Source of the DNA: Brachionus manjavacas
Lineage: Eukaryota > Rotifera > Eurotatoria > Ploima > Brachionidae
DNA: 64,000 nucleotides
Reading direction: 5' to 3'
Assembly (NCBI GenBank): GCA_019054805.1
Contig: JAHQIY010000003.1
Location: 6,138,001-6,202,000, forward strand
Shown here piece after piece: positions 48,746 to 60,300 of this stretch. Position 1 is the first letter of the stretch. Each line of letters begins with the position of its first letter. Under the pieces are notes generated by a model. The model was given only the letters and a program-made list of their open reading frames with translations. It was not told the DNA's origin and did not search any database. Position numbers and translations under genes: made by a program.

Positions 48746-49995
48746 GAGACTATTTTTAGTCAGTAGATATTTATTTTTTCCAGAAGATATTTTATTTTTT
48801 TTTAAAAGATAAAAAAATACAAAGAAAAAGATAAATGTTTTTTATCATATATAATAATTTTTTTATAATAGATAAAAAAAAAATTGATTAAGAAAAAAAA
48901 ATTAATTAAGAAAAAAAAATTAATTAAGAAAAAAATAAAAAAAATTAATTCCGTTTATTACGGTTTTCTTCTCTTTGATAATCTAGCACTTTGATTTGAA
49001 TTTTCATCATTTGTTTGATTTTCTGTAATTAAATTGGCATCATTTTCCTTGTTTTTTTTAGGTCTTCCACGTCCACGTTTTTCAGGGGCTCTAAAATTAT
49101 TTGAAGTGGATTCAACAGGAGCTTGTGTAACTATAACTTGATCGTTATTTGATGATGCTATACCATTTGAAGCTCGACATACCCATCTCCCAAATTGAGT
49201 CTAAGCCATCTTGCTATTTCTTTTGGAGTCTTTTTATCTTTTTGATACAATTGGACAGCTTTTTTTTTACTTTTTTCCCATGCTTCTTTTGAAATTTGAT
49301 CACCGTGTTCATGCACTATATCTTGTAAATTCACTGAAACTTGTAAACTTGTACTGAGTTTTAATGAAAACATCATTTTTGAGCATAAAGAGCATTTGTA
49401 AAATTGCTTTTCTCCATTTTTTGTATTCCTTTTATCTTTTTTTATCCATTGATTATTGTCTATCAACCCATTATCCAAACTTTCTATAAATTCTTTGTAA
49501 TTGGTATAAGTTGCATAGTCATCATATACCTTTGCATTTCCACGTTTACTTGAAACAATTTCTTCAACGTCATTATCTGTATCGTCACCATTATTTTCTT
49601 GCGAGTTATTTACCGCGAGAATTGAAGTAGTAGATGATTCAGATATTTCCATATTTTTAATTTGTTAATTAATGATAAGTTTTTTGTTTATAGATATCGA
49701 TTTTTATACTTGTTTTAGAGTACAATTAATTAAGAAAACTTATTTTTATTAATGAACGAAACTTTTTAATTAATAAGAAACACTTATTAAGTGCTAATTA
49801 AGTATAATTAGTTAATCTAACAAATAAAAAAATAATCTACTTAACAAAACAATTATCTTCGTAACAAAATAATTATCTACCGAAAAAGGTGAAAATCTAC
49901 TAACAAAAACATTTATCTTTTCATTAAATTATCTTTTTTTTAAAATAAAATTATCTTCTGAAAAAAACAATTATCTACTAACGAAAAACTATGCC
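48746..49995. mobile_element. Mutator-like DNA transposon, copy B
   Basis: Same element as 40,138-41,384, with flanking ATTTTTTAAT at 48,736-48,745 and 49,996-50,005. It was carried along by the 8.6-kb duplication rather than inserted independently, because the flanks are the same. Confidence 0.68.
48958..49652 (-). pseudogene. AT-hook / zinc-binding transposon protein, copy B
   Basis: ATG at 49,652. Here the frame runs 164 codons, through the acidic N-terminus, the C..C..H.H stretch (FYKCSLCSKM to VHEHGD) and EIARWLRLNLGDG, before a stop. Continuing in the -1 frame from about 49,200 gives RWVCRASNG and then the AT-hook EKRGRGRPKK, ending with LSKRRKP at 48,958. Because both copies share this shift it predates the duplication, unless an unrecognised intron or programmed shift bridges it. 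Confidence 0.58.
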
Positions 49996-50005
49996 ATTTT
50001 TTAAT

Positions 50006-50835
50006 TACCCTGAGTTTTTAAAAATTATTTATTTAGAAAATAATTAAATATGTAAATATTAACTTTTTAACACAATAATAATAATAATAGTCATTCATTC
50101 ATTCATTCTACACCAGAACTTCATATGGTACTTTTCGAGGTTTTACGCTATTTTCAAAGAAATTTTACATTCAAATAATGCTGTATTTTACATTCTAAGT
50201 AATTTTTTTGTTTTTGATCGATATTTAAACAAATATAAAAGTCAAGAATCAAATTAAAATCTATTATTTTCAGATTTTTTATTTTAGCTCAGAATTAGTA
50301 ATAAAATTAAAACAAAAAATTAAATTTTTATTATATTTTACTAAAGGATATTGCATTCTAAAGATTTAATTAACTTTAATGAAATAATTTTTCGGCCTCA
50401 GAGTTAAATTACACAATGCCTTTTATAATTTAATCTTAATGTTTAAATTTTTTGTAAATCTTTAATTCAATATTAATTTGCCATAGTCTTTACTTTTTAA
50501 ATTATAGACAATTAAAAAAATCTCAAATTATTGGTAATTTTCTCTTACAATTTTCGTTTAAAACTGTAAAATTTAAAAATTTAATCGCCTTGAAATTTTG
50601 GGAAATTGTTTTGAAAAATACTTATCCATACAAATTAGATAAGGAAGGACTTAGTTTTTTAGGGTTGGAAAGTTAGCTGTTCCATAACCAAAGTAATTAC
50701 AGTATTTAAAGAGGACCAGCTTGCTACCGATTTCAATTCTAAGTTCGATTGAGAAATGATAATTGAAAGGTTAGTTTGTAGGTGAAATAAAATTGAAAAT
50801 ACTAAAAAATTTAAGATTAGATTTTTAATTTGTTT
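50006..50835. other. Spacer between the transposon and MFSD3, copy B
   Basis: Counterpart of 41,395-42,224, with the same (AAT)n(TCAT)n microsatellite near 50,075-50,110. No gene is seen. Confidence 0.45.
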
Positions 50836-52290
50836 TTATTCCTGATTAGAGTGGTTTCGATTTAGTAATAATTTACCAGGTTTGAACTGAAGATTGATTA
50901 TACAAATAAAATATAATGCAACAAAAAGTATAAAAGCTGCCGAATATCCAAATTCGTCAGCAAAAAACGATATAACGGGCTGAAATAGTAGCTTTCCAAA
51001 TACTTCACAAGTGGCTATTAGTGAAAAATGAGAAGCTTGTATTGTCTTAGGTGCCATGAATGATATTTCCATCATTAATGTGAACGTAAATGTGGTGAGT
51101 ATTCCAGATAAGAAAAGCTGTAGTTGGACCAAAATCATCAATGAATCTTAACAAAATTTTGTAAAAAATAAAAAAATAATTATTCAAATTACAAAATATC
51201 TTATTGTTAAATTGATAATCTTCTTTGATCTTCGGATGGTTTATCTCATTCCAAATAATAAAAAAAGAAATAAGAATTATTGGAATCAAACGCAGATAAA
51301 CACTGTACTCTAGCCATTTTAAAGTAGAAAACCTAAGTACCACAATAAAAAAAATTCAGAACAAATTTCAAATTAATGCATTTTTACTTTTTACTTGTCT
51401 TTTTTAAGATAATTCCGCCTAAAAACGATCCAATTATACTTAGTGATTGTCCGGATATTCCTGTCCAAAATCCAATTTTGGCTGAAGAAACATTTCTATC
51501 ATGTAAATAAATTGGCAATAGATTCAAAGAAGATTGTTCACCTAAAAATTTTATTTTCTAAACTTTAGTTAAAAAATTTAAGCGTTTTACCTAGTTTATA
51601 GATTAAGACAAAAATGCAAATCCAATAGGTAACCGGTGAATTATGAAGCAAACTAATTCTTTGTCTGAATGTTAATACTTTTTTATTTTCGTTATCTATT
51701 CCTTCTGATTGTTGTGATAATTTTAGCTCTGAGTTAAAGAGCGAAAAGTTTAAAAGAAGTAAACTGGCCATGTAGACAGTTCCAATTATAAAAAAAGTCT
51801 GCGAAATCGTAATATAATCCATCAAAAATACTAGAAATCCTCCGCTAAACAAAGTTCCTAATTTGAATCCACCAACTTGAATGGTATTTCCAAGGCCTAG
51901 ATCTTCTTTCTTCAATGCATTCATTGCGAACCAGTCAACACATATATCCTGGGTGGCCGAAGCCGTGTTTAGTATCAATAGCAAAAAGGCCAATTCTGTA
52001 AAATTACTAAGTAATATGCCAAAATAAGAGCCTAGTGAAAGTACAAAGAGACTAGTTTGAAGCCAGAAACGCTTTGTTCTGTGAACATCGACGATTAAAG
52101 CTGCTATTAAAAATTTACATACCCAAGGAATTAGCAGAAGCTTGAATAAACCAAGTGAAGTTATTGAGACACCTTGTTTCCTCATTACAAGTGGCAAATA
52201 TCTTGATTGAAAGCCATAGGGCATTGCTTGAATAAAATAGAGCACAAACAAAGATACAAAATTTATCAAATCAATTTTATTTTTAATCAT
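50836..52290 (-). CDS. MFSD3: MFSD3/SLC33-type transporter, copy B (intact)
   Basis: Exons 52,290-51,591, 51,541-51,388, 51,332-51,193 and 51,146-50,836 have the same sizes as in copy A (700, 154, 140, 311 nt) and give the same 434-residue product. Introns 1 and 3 differ by one or two bases in homopolymers, intron 2 is the same length, and the coding parts show no lesion. It is therefore the one gene of the duplicated block that stays complete in both copies. The NUDT6 copy upstream carries frameshifts. Confidence 0.9.
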
Positions 52291-52340
52291 TGTTTTTTAA
52301 ATCTAAAATTAAAATTAAAACCTTTAAACTGTCTGAAACT

Positions 52341-53458
52341 CTATTCGGGTATTTGACGAAAAAATAGATTATAAAATTTTCCCTAAACGGTGAACTCATT
52401 TCTTTAGGTGCTATGTCTATGTTTTCAAAGCCTCTGACCTTTCCATACTTTATTAGTTTGGAAACTGTTTTAGTTATATTATTTTCACTATAATTGCACA
52501 AAAAATCTAAATCAATCCATTCACAAGCTTTGACTTCATCTTTACAGTGATCGATTTCATAACTGATGGGCTCAAGCCGACAAATAACATAGAGATCAGA
52601 CCTTCCATGAGCTCTTGGGTAATTATGTTGTTGCCTGAAAGCGATAACAGAACGAAATTCTACAAAAGTGTTTGTTTTGAGAATATAATGAATATTCTTA
52701 TCAATTTTTATTTACTTGTTTCTATTCCTGTTTCTTCGAATACCTCCCTAACTGCAGTATCTTGAACATTTTCACCCAAATCAGCTTAAGTTTGTTATTT
52801 TTTAAGAATAAGAAAAATTTTCTTAGTCTATTTACCAGATCCTCCTGGAAGCTTCCAAAAGTCTTTGACCATGATTCTATCTTTTATGCATAAAATTTGG
52901 TTTCTGTCAGATCGGTATACCGCGCCTATAAAAAAATAAAATCTAAAAAATAATAAAACGACCTTTACCAGCGACACCCATTTGATGAGTAGCAAATAAT
53001 GGTATTTTAGATGGCCTGTCATCAGGTAGCCATTTATAAAGTACTGCTTCATTATTTTCAGCATGGTGATATTTGAATCCATATTTAGCCAAAATTACAG
53101 CTAAATTAGATAAATTAATTGGAAGGTAGTACCAAATTGAAGTTCTTTTTCGTCCTTCCATTCATTTAAAGATTCTAAAATTAAAATTTCACTAATTTGA
53201 TATTTTAATATGGCATGTTTTACTTTTTAAAATTTTTTCGAATTCATCAGTATTCGAATGTATTTTTTGCATTAACTTATCTACTTCATCTGATTGAATA
53301 TGTATGTCATTAAATTTGCTTACAGTATAAGTAAATTTAGTTTCATTGGTAAACTTTCTGGTCTGAAATGCTAGATTTCCTATAATTGACAACTTATCAT
53401 TAAAAATTGAAACACTTTTTTTAAAATGAATAGAACACAATAATTTGACCAAACTCAT
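52341..53458 (-). pseudogene. NUDT6: NUDT6-type Nudix hydrolase, copy B, two frameshifts
   Basis: Same five-exon layout as copy A, starting at ATG 53,458. Exon 2 has one base fewer in a T-run near 53,145-53,150, throwing the frame just after LNEWKDEK. The last exon has one C fewer near 52,381 (CCC for CCCC), replacing the RGKFYNLFFRQIPE ending. The Nudix box codons themselves are unchanged. Both lesions are homopolymer-length changes, so real decay and sequencing error are both possible. Confidence 0.85.
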
Positions 53459-53572
53459 TTTGATATTCAGTTCAATTTTTAGAATTATGATTGAAATTTT
53501 TCAAATTAAATGTAAAGGCAAAATTTTTGGCTTTTACTTAATTCATTTTTTTTCTTTGATTTTTAAACATTT

Positions 53573-53722
53573 ATGTTAGCTTATATTAATTTCTCAAAGA
53601 TTGAAGTAAATAAATGGCCAGAGAGTATTCTTTTTGACAATGTTATCAAAAAGAACGGAATTGTGAATTTTCATACAAACTTTCCAAAAATCACAAAAAT
53701 TAAATTCTTTTTCATCAATTAA
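53573..53722 (+). CDS. Small ORF of 49 codons, copy B (uncertain)
   Basis: Same frame as 44,971-45,120, divergent to NUDT6 copy B. Retained intact, but the two copies are so similar overall that this says little about selection. Confidence 0.2.
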   Translation: MLAYINFSKIEVNKWPESILFDNVIKKNGIVNFHTNFPKITKIKFFFIN

Positions 53723-54911
53723 AATTGACAAAACTTAGTTTTTTAAACTTTGATGATGAAACAAAATGAAACAAAATATGTTCCACTAGTCTCAACAAAA
53801 AATATTCTAACTAACACAGTAAATATCAATGATTCAAATAAAATATCAATATTTTAAGATTTACATTATTGTATTTATTTTTTTGTCTCTATGATCAATT
53901 CTAAATAGAATTTTTTTGCAATTTGTGAATTTTTTTTATTTAAATGTTAAAATCCTGTCATCGCTACTTAAATAATTTGGAATCAGGTGGTTATAATTTT
54001 AAAATCTTATTTTTCAATTCTAAGTTAACTTACAATTTGATTAAAAATAATCAATTTATTGGCAAATATTATATTAAAATTTTTATTTAAATTGGACTAT
54101 TAAATGAAATATTTTTTGCTTCACCTTTTAAAGCCTATAGGAAAATCTTTAGTACAAGAAAAAAATCTTTAGTCTTTAAAATTTTGCATTGGAATTTTTG
54201 AATGAAAATCCACAATAAAAAACCGCCAATTAAGAAAATAAAATTAAAAAATTATTTTTTCGAATTAATTATTTACAATGTACAAAATTTTAATTTTAAA
54301 TTTATTTACAATATTTGTATTTAATTTATTATAAATAATCGAATTCGGATTAATAATTATTGAAGATATCTTAAATTATTTTCTTTTGCAGTTGAAGTAA
54401 GAGTATCCTTAAAGACATTTATTTTTTTCCAAGAATCGGGAACTAAATAATTTTGATGCTTATTAAAATAGAATTTCTAGCGAACATTTGTTGCAACAAT
54501 TTATTTAAAAGTACTTTAAAATAGAAAGTTCACATTGGTTTTAATAAAATATTAGATATTTTTTTTGAATTGGAACGCTTGCTTTAACATTATTAAAATG
54601 ATTTTAAAGTAATGACAAAATAATTCAAATTTAGAAGTAAAGACCGTAACCTCATTGTCAGATCTCAGAAAGGCATAGATAACCAATGAGATTTAACTTT
54701 TTAAAGAACCATTTTCCTTTTTGTACTTTTTTTACTTTAAGGTAATTGTAAAAAATAAACGGAGGCCTCGGGTCTGCTGAAGGTAAGAAAAATATTAGTT
54801 AAAATTTAAAATTTTTATTTTAATTATCAAAAAGTACAGTTAGGAACGAGGCCAATTAAAATAAAATTCTGATAAAGTACAAAAAGTAAGTTTTTATATT
54901 CTCATTGACTT

Positions 54912-54977
54912 TACCTCCAAAAAGGTACTGGAAAAGGAGAAAAGAGCCTCCCTATTATCCGCTAGGATAGAAAAAGG
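54912..54977 (-). repeat. Dispersed repeat, copy 3 of 3
   Basis: Duplicate of 46,307-46,370 within copy B; the inverted homologue lies at 26,991-27,048. Confidence 0.6.
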
Positions 54978-55073
54978 GCAATTATTAATTATAAAAATAA
55001 AAAAACAGAAATTAATCTATCATCAAAAAAGAATACTTATTTGAGTATATTTTCATAAATTAATTTTTTTAAG

Positions 55074-55480
55074 ATGAGTAAAAGAGATTTCAAACAAGGT
55101 ATTGGAAATTTTTGTGAAAGAAGAGTAACAATTGATGATTTTTTTGCAACAGAAAAATCTATTGCGAAAAAATCATCATTTTTTAAAAGAGGTTTTAAAA
55201 AAACATTAATTTTTGAAAAATGACTTTCAAGTGTTGATTCTGGATGAGATTGATCATCAAATTGTCATTCGTTTCAAATCTTTCAATTCTATCACTCTCA
55301 TAGATAATATAAATGTATTCTAAAATTGATACCCTATTTTTTAATATGTGATTTAAAGACAAATTTAAAAAGAAATGGCTTGTAATTCACGATGATCAAA
55401 CCTTTTAAAAATGAATACCCTGGTGATTTTCAAGTCCCAAATTTGGTAAAGGTTTTAAAGCCATTTAAAAACCAATAATG
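55074..55480 (+). pseudogene. Unrecognised coding relic, copy B
   Basis: The first block, starting MSKRDFKQGIGNFCERRV and continuing DDFFATEKSIAKKSSFFKRG, is open for 49 codons (55,074-55,223). It is followed one frame over by DFQVLILDEIDHQIVIRF and later by MIKPFKNEYPGDFQ. The runs of mixed, non-A/T-biased residues suggest former coding sequence. The function is unknown. Confidence 0.38.
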
Positions 55481-55798
55481 TTTATCATTTAATTAGTTTT
55501 TTTTATCATAATAATGTAATTAAAACTTAAAATTTTTCTAATTTTATTAGACATGTTTATATTTAACACCGTACTTGGTAGTTTATTAGTGACTGGGAAG
55601 TGATCCAACAATAAAAAACAATCTGCTTACAACTAGATATTGAGAAATAAGCAATTTTCTTTAAAGAATTGAGTTTTTTTTAGAGAAAATACAAAATAAA
55701 ATTCAACTAAAGATCAAGATTTCTTGATTGAAAATTCAATCCAATCAATCATTAATCATATATAGTTTACTTATGGGCTAAGTATCTCAAGACTAAAA

Positions 55799-56260
55799 GT
55801 GAAAACTTTAAAATTCTTAAACATTTCCCTGAACAACTTTATACGAACCATGTTAGGTTTGAACTATAGCTGTCACTTATCAAATATTCTTAAGATCTTG
55901 AAAATTTTCAATTTCGAACATTTTTATGCTTTTTCTAAACTCTCTTTTATCAAAAATCTAAAATATAATAGACTTGCTTCTTACATTTTTGATTGTATGT
56001 GTATCAGTTATAAATCAATCACTAATGTTAGAATTAAGTCTTTTGAACAGACTATATCTTTTCTTTTTTCATACCTTGGTAAAGATATACATTTTATAAA
56101 AAAATAACTCATTTCAATTTCAATTGGAATTAAAAAGAATCTAAACCCCCACGATGGCTTATCTGACTCTATTAAATTATGTCTAAACAATCTAAAGTCT
56201 ACTCCTTAGAAATTTTATCGGGTCTTTCTGGTTCAAGTCTTGATTTACTTTCTTTTGGTC
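55799..56260 (+). pseudogene. LINE reverse transcriptase C-terminal fragment, copy B
   Basis: Counterpart of 47,195-47,660 with the same open stretch (NISLNNFIRTMLGLNYSCHL) and the same frameshifted DGLSDSIKLC tail. Confidence 0.48.
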
Positions 56261-56471
56261 CACAGTTCTTAAAAAAATTATTTTTTTTTTTTTTTTTATT
56301 TTGATCTTTTATTTTTTTCTTAAATTTTTCTATTTTGATTTCTTAATTTTGTAAATTTTTATTTTTACTTCTCCACGATGAAGGTTAATTTTGATACAAA
56401 TAAAATGCATCATTTGTTTTCTATTAGTCTTTATTTCGATTTGAAGTAGAACGGCAATTAATAAAAAAAAA

Positions 56472-57319
56472 TTTAAAAAGCTTCAATCTTTATAGTATAG
56501 TTTTATAAATATTTTTTTTTAATAAAGATCAAAATCTACTGGTTTTTTGAATAAATAAAATGTTAAGTTAAACTAATTTTTAAAGGTTTTCAAGTTTTTT
56601 ATTAAAATTTTTTTTTTTGTTTAATAAAAAAAAATTGAGCAAATCGACTTAATAAATTTTAAATAAAATTGCTGGATCAAATATTGTTTTTAGCAGAATC
56701 TCAATGTGTTTCCATTCTATAGGGTTTCAAAATTTTCAAAGCTATTCAAACCTCTAGAGTCAAATTTTTAAATGGTCTAAAAAAGATAAAATAAAGTATA
56801 TATTATGCTCGAGTGACAGAATTAATAAAAAAATAAAAGAATTTAATTCTTTTGCTTTGTTATTTTCTTTTTACTTTACACCCTTTGCATTTTTTGTTAA
56901 AATAAAGACAAAAAAATCGACAATGCTCAAAAAATTGTTGTTTTTGTATCGAACAAGCTTTAAATCAGTTAAAGATTTGCTTTTTTGAAAGTCTAGTTTC
57001 AGTACTTGTATTAAGCTCGAAAAATTGCGAATTAAATTAAATTTCCAAAAACGAAAAGAATTCTAAATTATAAATTATCAAAACAAAACTCAGAAAGAAG
57101 TAAACGAAACAAAATATATAATATTGTTAACAACAAATTTTAATTTGATTCTTTTCGAAATTTCAAATTATCATTAAATTCGACTAAGGATTTTTCGTTC
57201 ATCAAGCTCTCATAAGTACAATTAAATTTGGTACGCTTAATTTCTAAATAAATTTTAAAGCCAGTTTTTTAAATTTTTCAAAATTCATTTTACTTTTAAA
57301 AGAATAGCTGTTTAGTAGA
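56472..57319. other. Upstream region of the pocket-protein gene
   Basis: About 850 bp of AT-rich unique DNA between the duplication end and the start codon at 57,320; it should hold the promoter. An acceptor-like CTGTTTAG ends four bases before the ATG. No gene is seen. Confidence 0.4.
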
Positions 57320-60300
57320 ATGGAGATAGAGCAAACTGAAGATAAAGACAATGAAAATAAGCTGCATGTTCAAAATGAGAAAAAAATTAATGAATTAGTA
57401 GAATATCTGGGACTACATGATGTCAATTTAATATACGAAAATTTTGTTGATTCGGAATCTAGAAATTCAATTGAAAACATCTGTTTGAATTTAATTGATG
57501 AGACGTTGGCCAATTTCGGGCACCTAAAAACAATCTTTTCAATTGAGGTAATTTTTTTTATATTTTTATCTGATATTTTTAATTGATTGCAAGAAATTCT
57601 TGAGATCTTTATTTTAAAAATTATTCAAATTTCAAATATACAAAAAGAGAACTAAATTAAATTGTATAAAAAAATTACAATAAATGATTAATGATAGATT
57701 AGATTGCATTTCTGATCTAGAAATTTTGATGTTAAATTGAATTTAGTTAAATACTTTTTTAAAAAAACTCAATTCTTTGAGAAAAATTGCTTAAACTTAA
57801 TATCCAGTTGTTTGGTATATCAGACAGAATATGAATTTTAGACTGCCTCCTATTCCCGCGCCACAAACTCGTCTCATAAAATCTTATTAAAATTCATATG
57901 ATGCTTTGATTCTTTATTTAAAAAATAAGTTCTAAGATTGCTCTAATCATTTATTTCACGGAGACTTTGATTGACCATAGAGGGAATTAAAAGTTGATTT
58001 AAAAAACCACTATTATCTAAAGTGCATTAAATGATAATTCTCTTATGTAAGGAAAAGTCTTCGTGACTGAATTAGTTAGAGCAATCAAAAAATTTTTTTT
58101 TAAATTTATCATCTCTAAATTTTATGTATATTTGATTTATTTGAGTTTTTGTAGAAAATTCATTTATTTAAGACTAGAACGTTTTCGCTTTTTAGACCCG
58201 AGATAAAGAGTAAATTTTTGATATTGTGTAAAAAATTTAAAATTTATTTCAAGGTAAAATTATAAGCTTTAATTTGAATCTTTTTTTGTTCAAAATTATT
58301 TGACATCATAAAATGTAAGATTAAACAAATTAACATCAAATGTAGAATGAAATAAAATGATGGCTTACATAAATTGGTGTAAAATTACTTAAAGTTTTTT
58401 AAAGTCAAACTTAAAAAAAATGCTGATGTCCAAAAAAGTCTAATTTTCCGGACAAAAATTTGATTTTTAATAAATTGTTTTAGTTTTATAACAATTTTTC
58501 GTAACTTGAAATTATTGCCTAATTTTACATAAAATAATGTTTTAAACTTTAAAGAAAGTAATTTTTTTGTAATAAAATTAAATTTTTAGTAAAATGATTA
58601 CTAAAAATGTTGGCTGGCCGGTGGCTTGACCACGAGTCAGTCGTTTTTATTAATAATTAAAAATAAAGTTCGAAAGCTGCCGGTATCACTTTGGGCAGCT
58701 TATATTTATATGCGTTCGCAGTGGTGCCATTAAAATATAGTAAGAAATTGTATTTAATGAATAATATTTCTTACTATTTTTTTATGAATTAGACCAATTA
58801 CCACCATTGTTAATGGCATTAACAATAGCCTAAAAATATTGTTAAGAAAGCTTTTTTGATAATTTTTTAATTTGCTTTTTTAATCTTTTGATAAATTCAA
58901 ATGAATTTTTCTCTGATAATTTCATTTTTTTCTTAAAAAATTTTATAGATCTTGAATCGTTTTATGCTTAATTTAAGCATTTTTAATATTTATCATAGCA
59001 AATTTCAAATTTTAGTGCCCCATTAAAAATTAGGATTTTCAAATGTTTATTAAAAAAAATAAATAAACATTTTTGTCTTTAATTTACTTTGACTTTAACT
59101 TAATTTTTATCTCTGCTCTAAAATTTGACTTCCAATTTTAAGTTTATTCTTGGTTTAAACAATATAGCGGCATTTTAATTTATTTTTGGGATTTTAACCA
59201 TTGCTTTATTTATGAATTTCGTTTTTTAAATCGGCATTAAAACTCAAATTTTTGATTTTAGAAAATGCGATGAAATATTCTCTCTATAACCTAGATACAT
59301 ATGGTTTAACAATGGTACGTAGCCCTAGGGACAGAATCCAAATTTCTTGGGCTTCTTTGCAAGGGTATAATGGTACAATTCGACCCGATAAATCTTTTAA
59401 TAGTATTGAATAAAATAATTTTTCTTCAAAAAATTAAGAATAATTCTAATTAAAAGATTTAGACTAAAAAATATATACGATTAAAGTTAAATTTTACAAA
59501 AAATTGCTTTATCAAAATACACTAATTCAACAGGATTTAAATAATTTAAGATTAAAGATCTATAATACCAAAAAATACGCATGTGGAAAAAAGATTTTAT
59601 TAAAATTTATTAATAAGTAAAATGTCATTTTTTAATTAAAATATATCTAAACGAATAAAAATTTATTATTATTTTTCTGTACCCAGCTAGAGCTCCTTTA
59701 GAATAAAATTTAAAATAAAATATTAAAATAAAGTTAAATAAAAAATCCCAAAAATCAAAATAAAATGAAAGGAAAATGAAAGGAAAATTCGAAAGGAAAG
59801 GTGAGATAAATTAATATCTTTTTTGTTTATTGAAAGCTTTCCAAATTTTGACTTTCAGATGTTATTTAACTTGTATTTTTTATTTATTCAAATTCCTTTT
59901 TTGTATTTTAAGTTATTTTATTTTAATTGTATCATACTTTGAAATAATTATTTTAATTTATATCCTTTTTTTATTTTAATCTAAAGGAGCTTCGGTAACA
60001 AAAGATAAACAAATAAGCTAAAATTTTATTTATTTTTAAATACTGATAGACTAAATCTAGGGTTCTCAAGCATGGCGATAGACTAATTTTGAGTCTCTTG
60101 TTTTGAATATAAGATTAAAGTTTCAGTAACAATTAATAAAAATATCTTTTCGTCTGTAAAAAAAAATTTTGTAAATAAAAAGAAACAGAATGGAAAAAAA
60201 TCAATAAAAGCTTATACGAACCACAAACAAGCAAGCTGATATTTTTTCTAAAATTTTTAAATAAATAAGAAAAATATTGCTAGAAATTGATAATAATATT

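Larger units (their letters stand above)
47871..56471. repeat. Tandem duplication, copy B (about 8.6 kb)
   Basis: Second copy of the unit starting at 39,265, in direct orientation and immediately adjacent. It ends at the A-run of about 56,461-56,471 (GGCAATTAATAAAAAAAAA), after which the sequence is unique and leads to the pocket-protein gene. Differences from copy A are few and mostly single-base homopolymer changes, suggesting a young duplication or an assembly/haplotype artefact. Confidence 0.95.

Noticed and set aside
52283..52501. Minus-strand frame overlapping the MFSD3 start in copy B
   Set aside because: It is the out-of-frame continuation of the NUDT6 last exon created by the missing C, not a separate gene.
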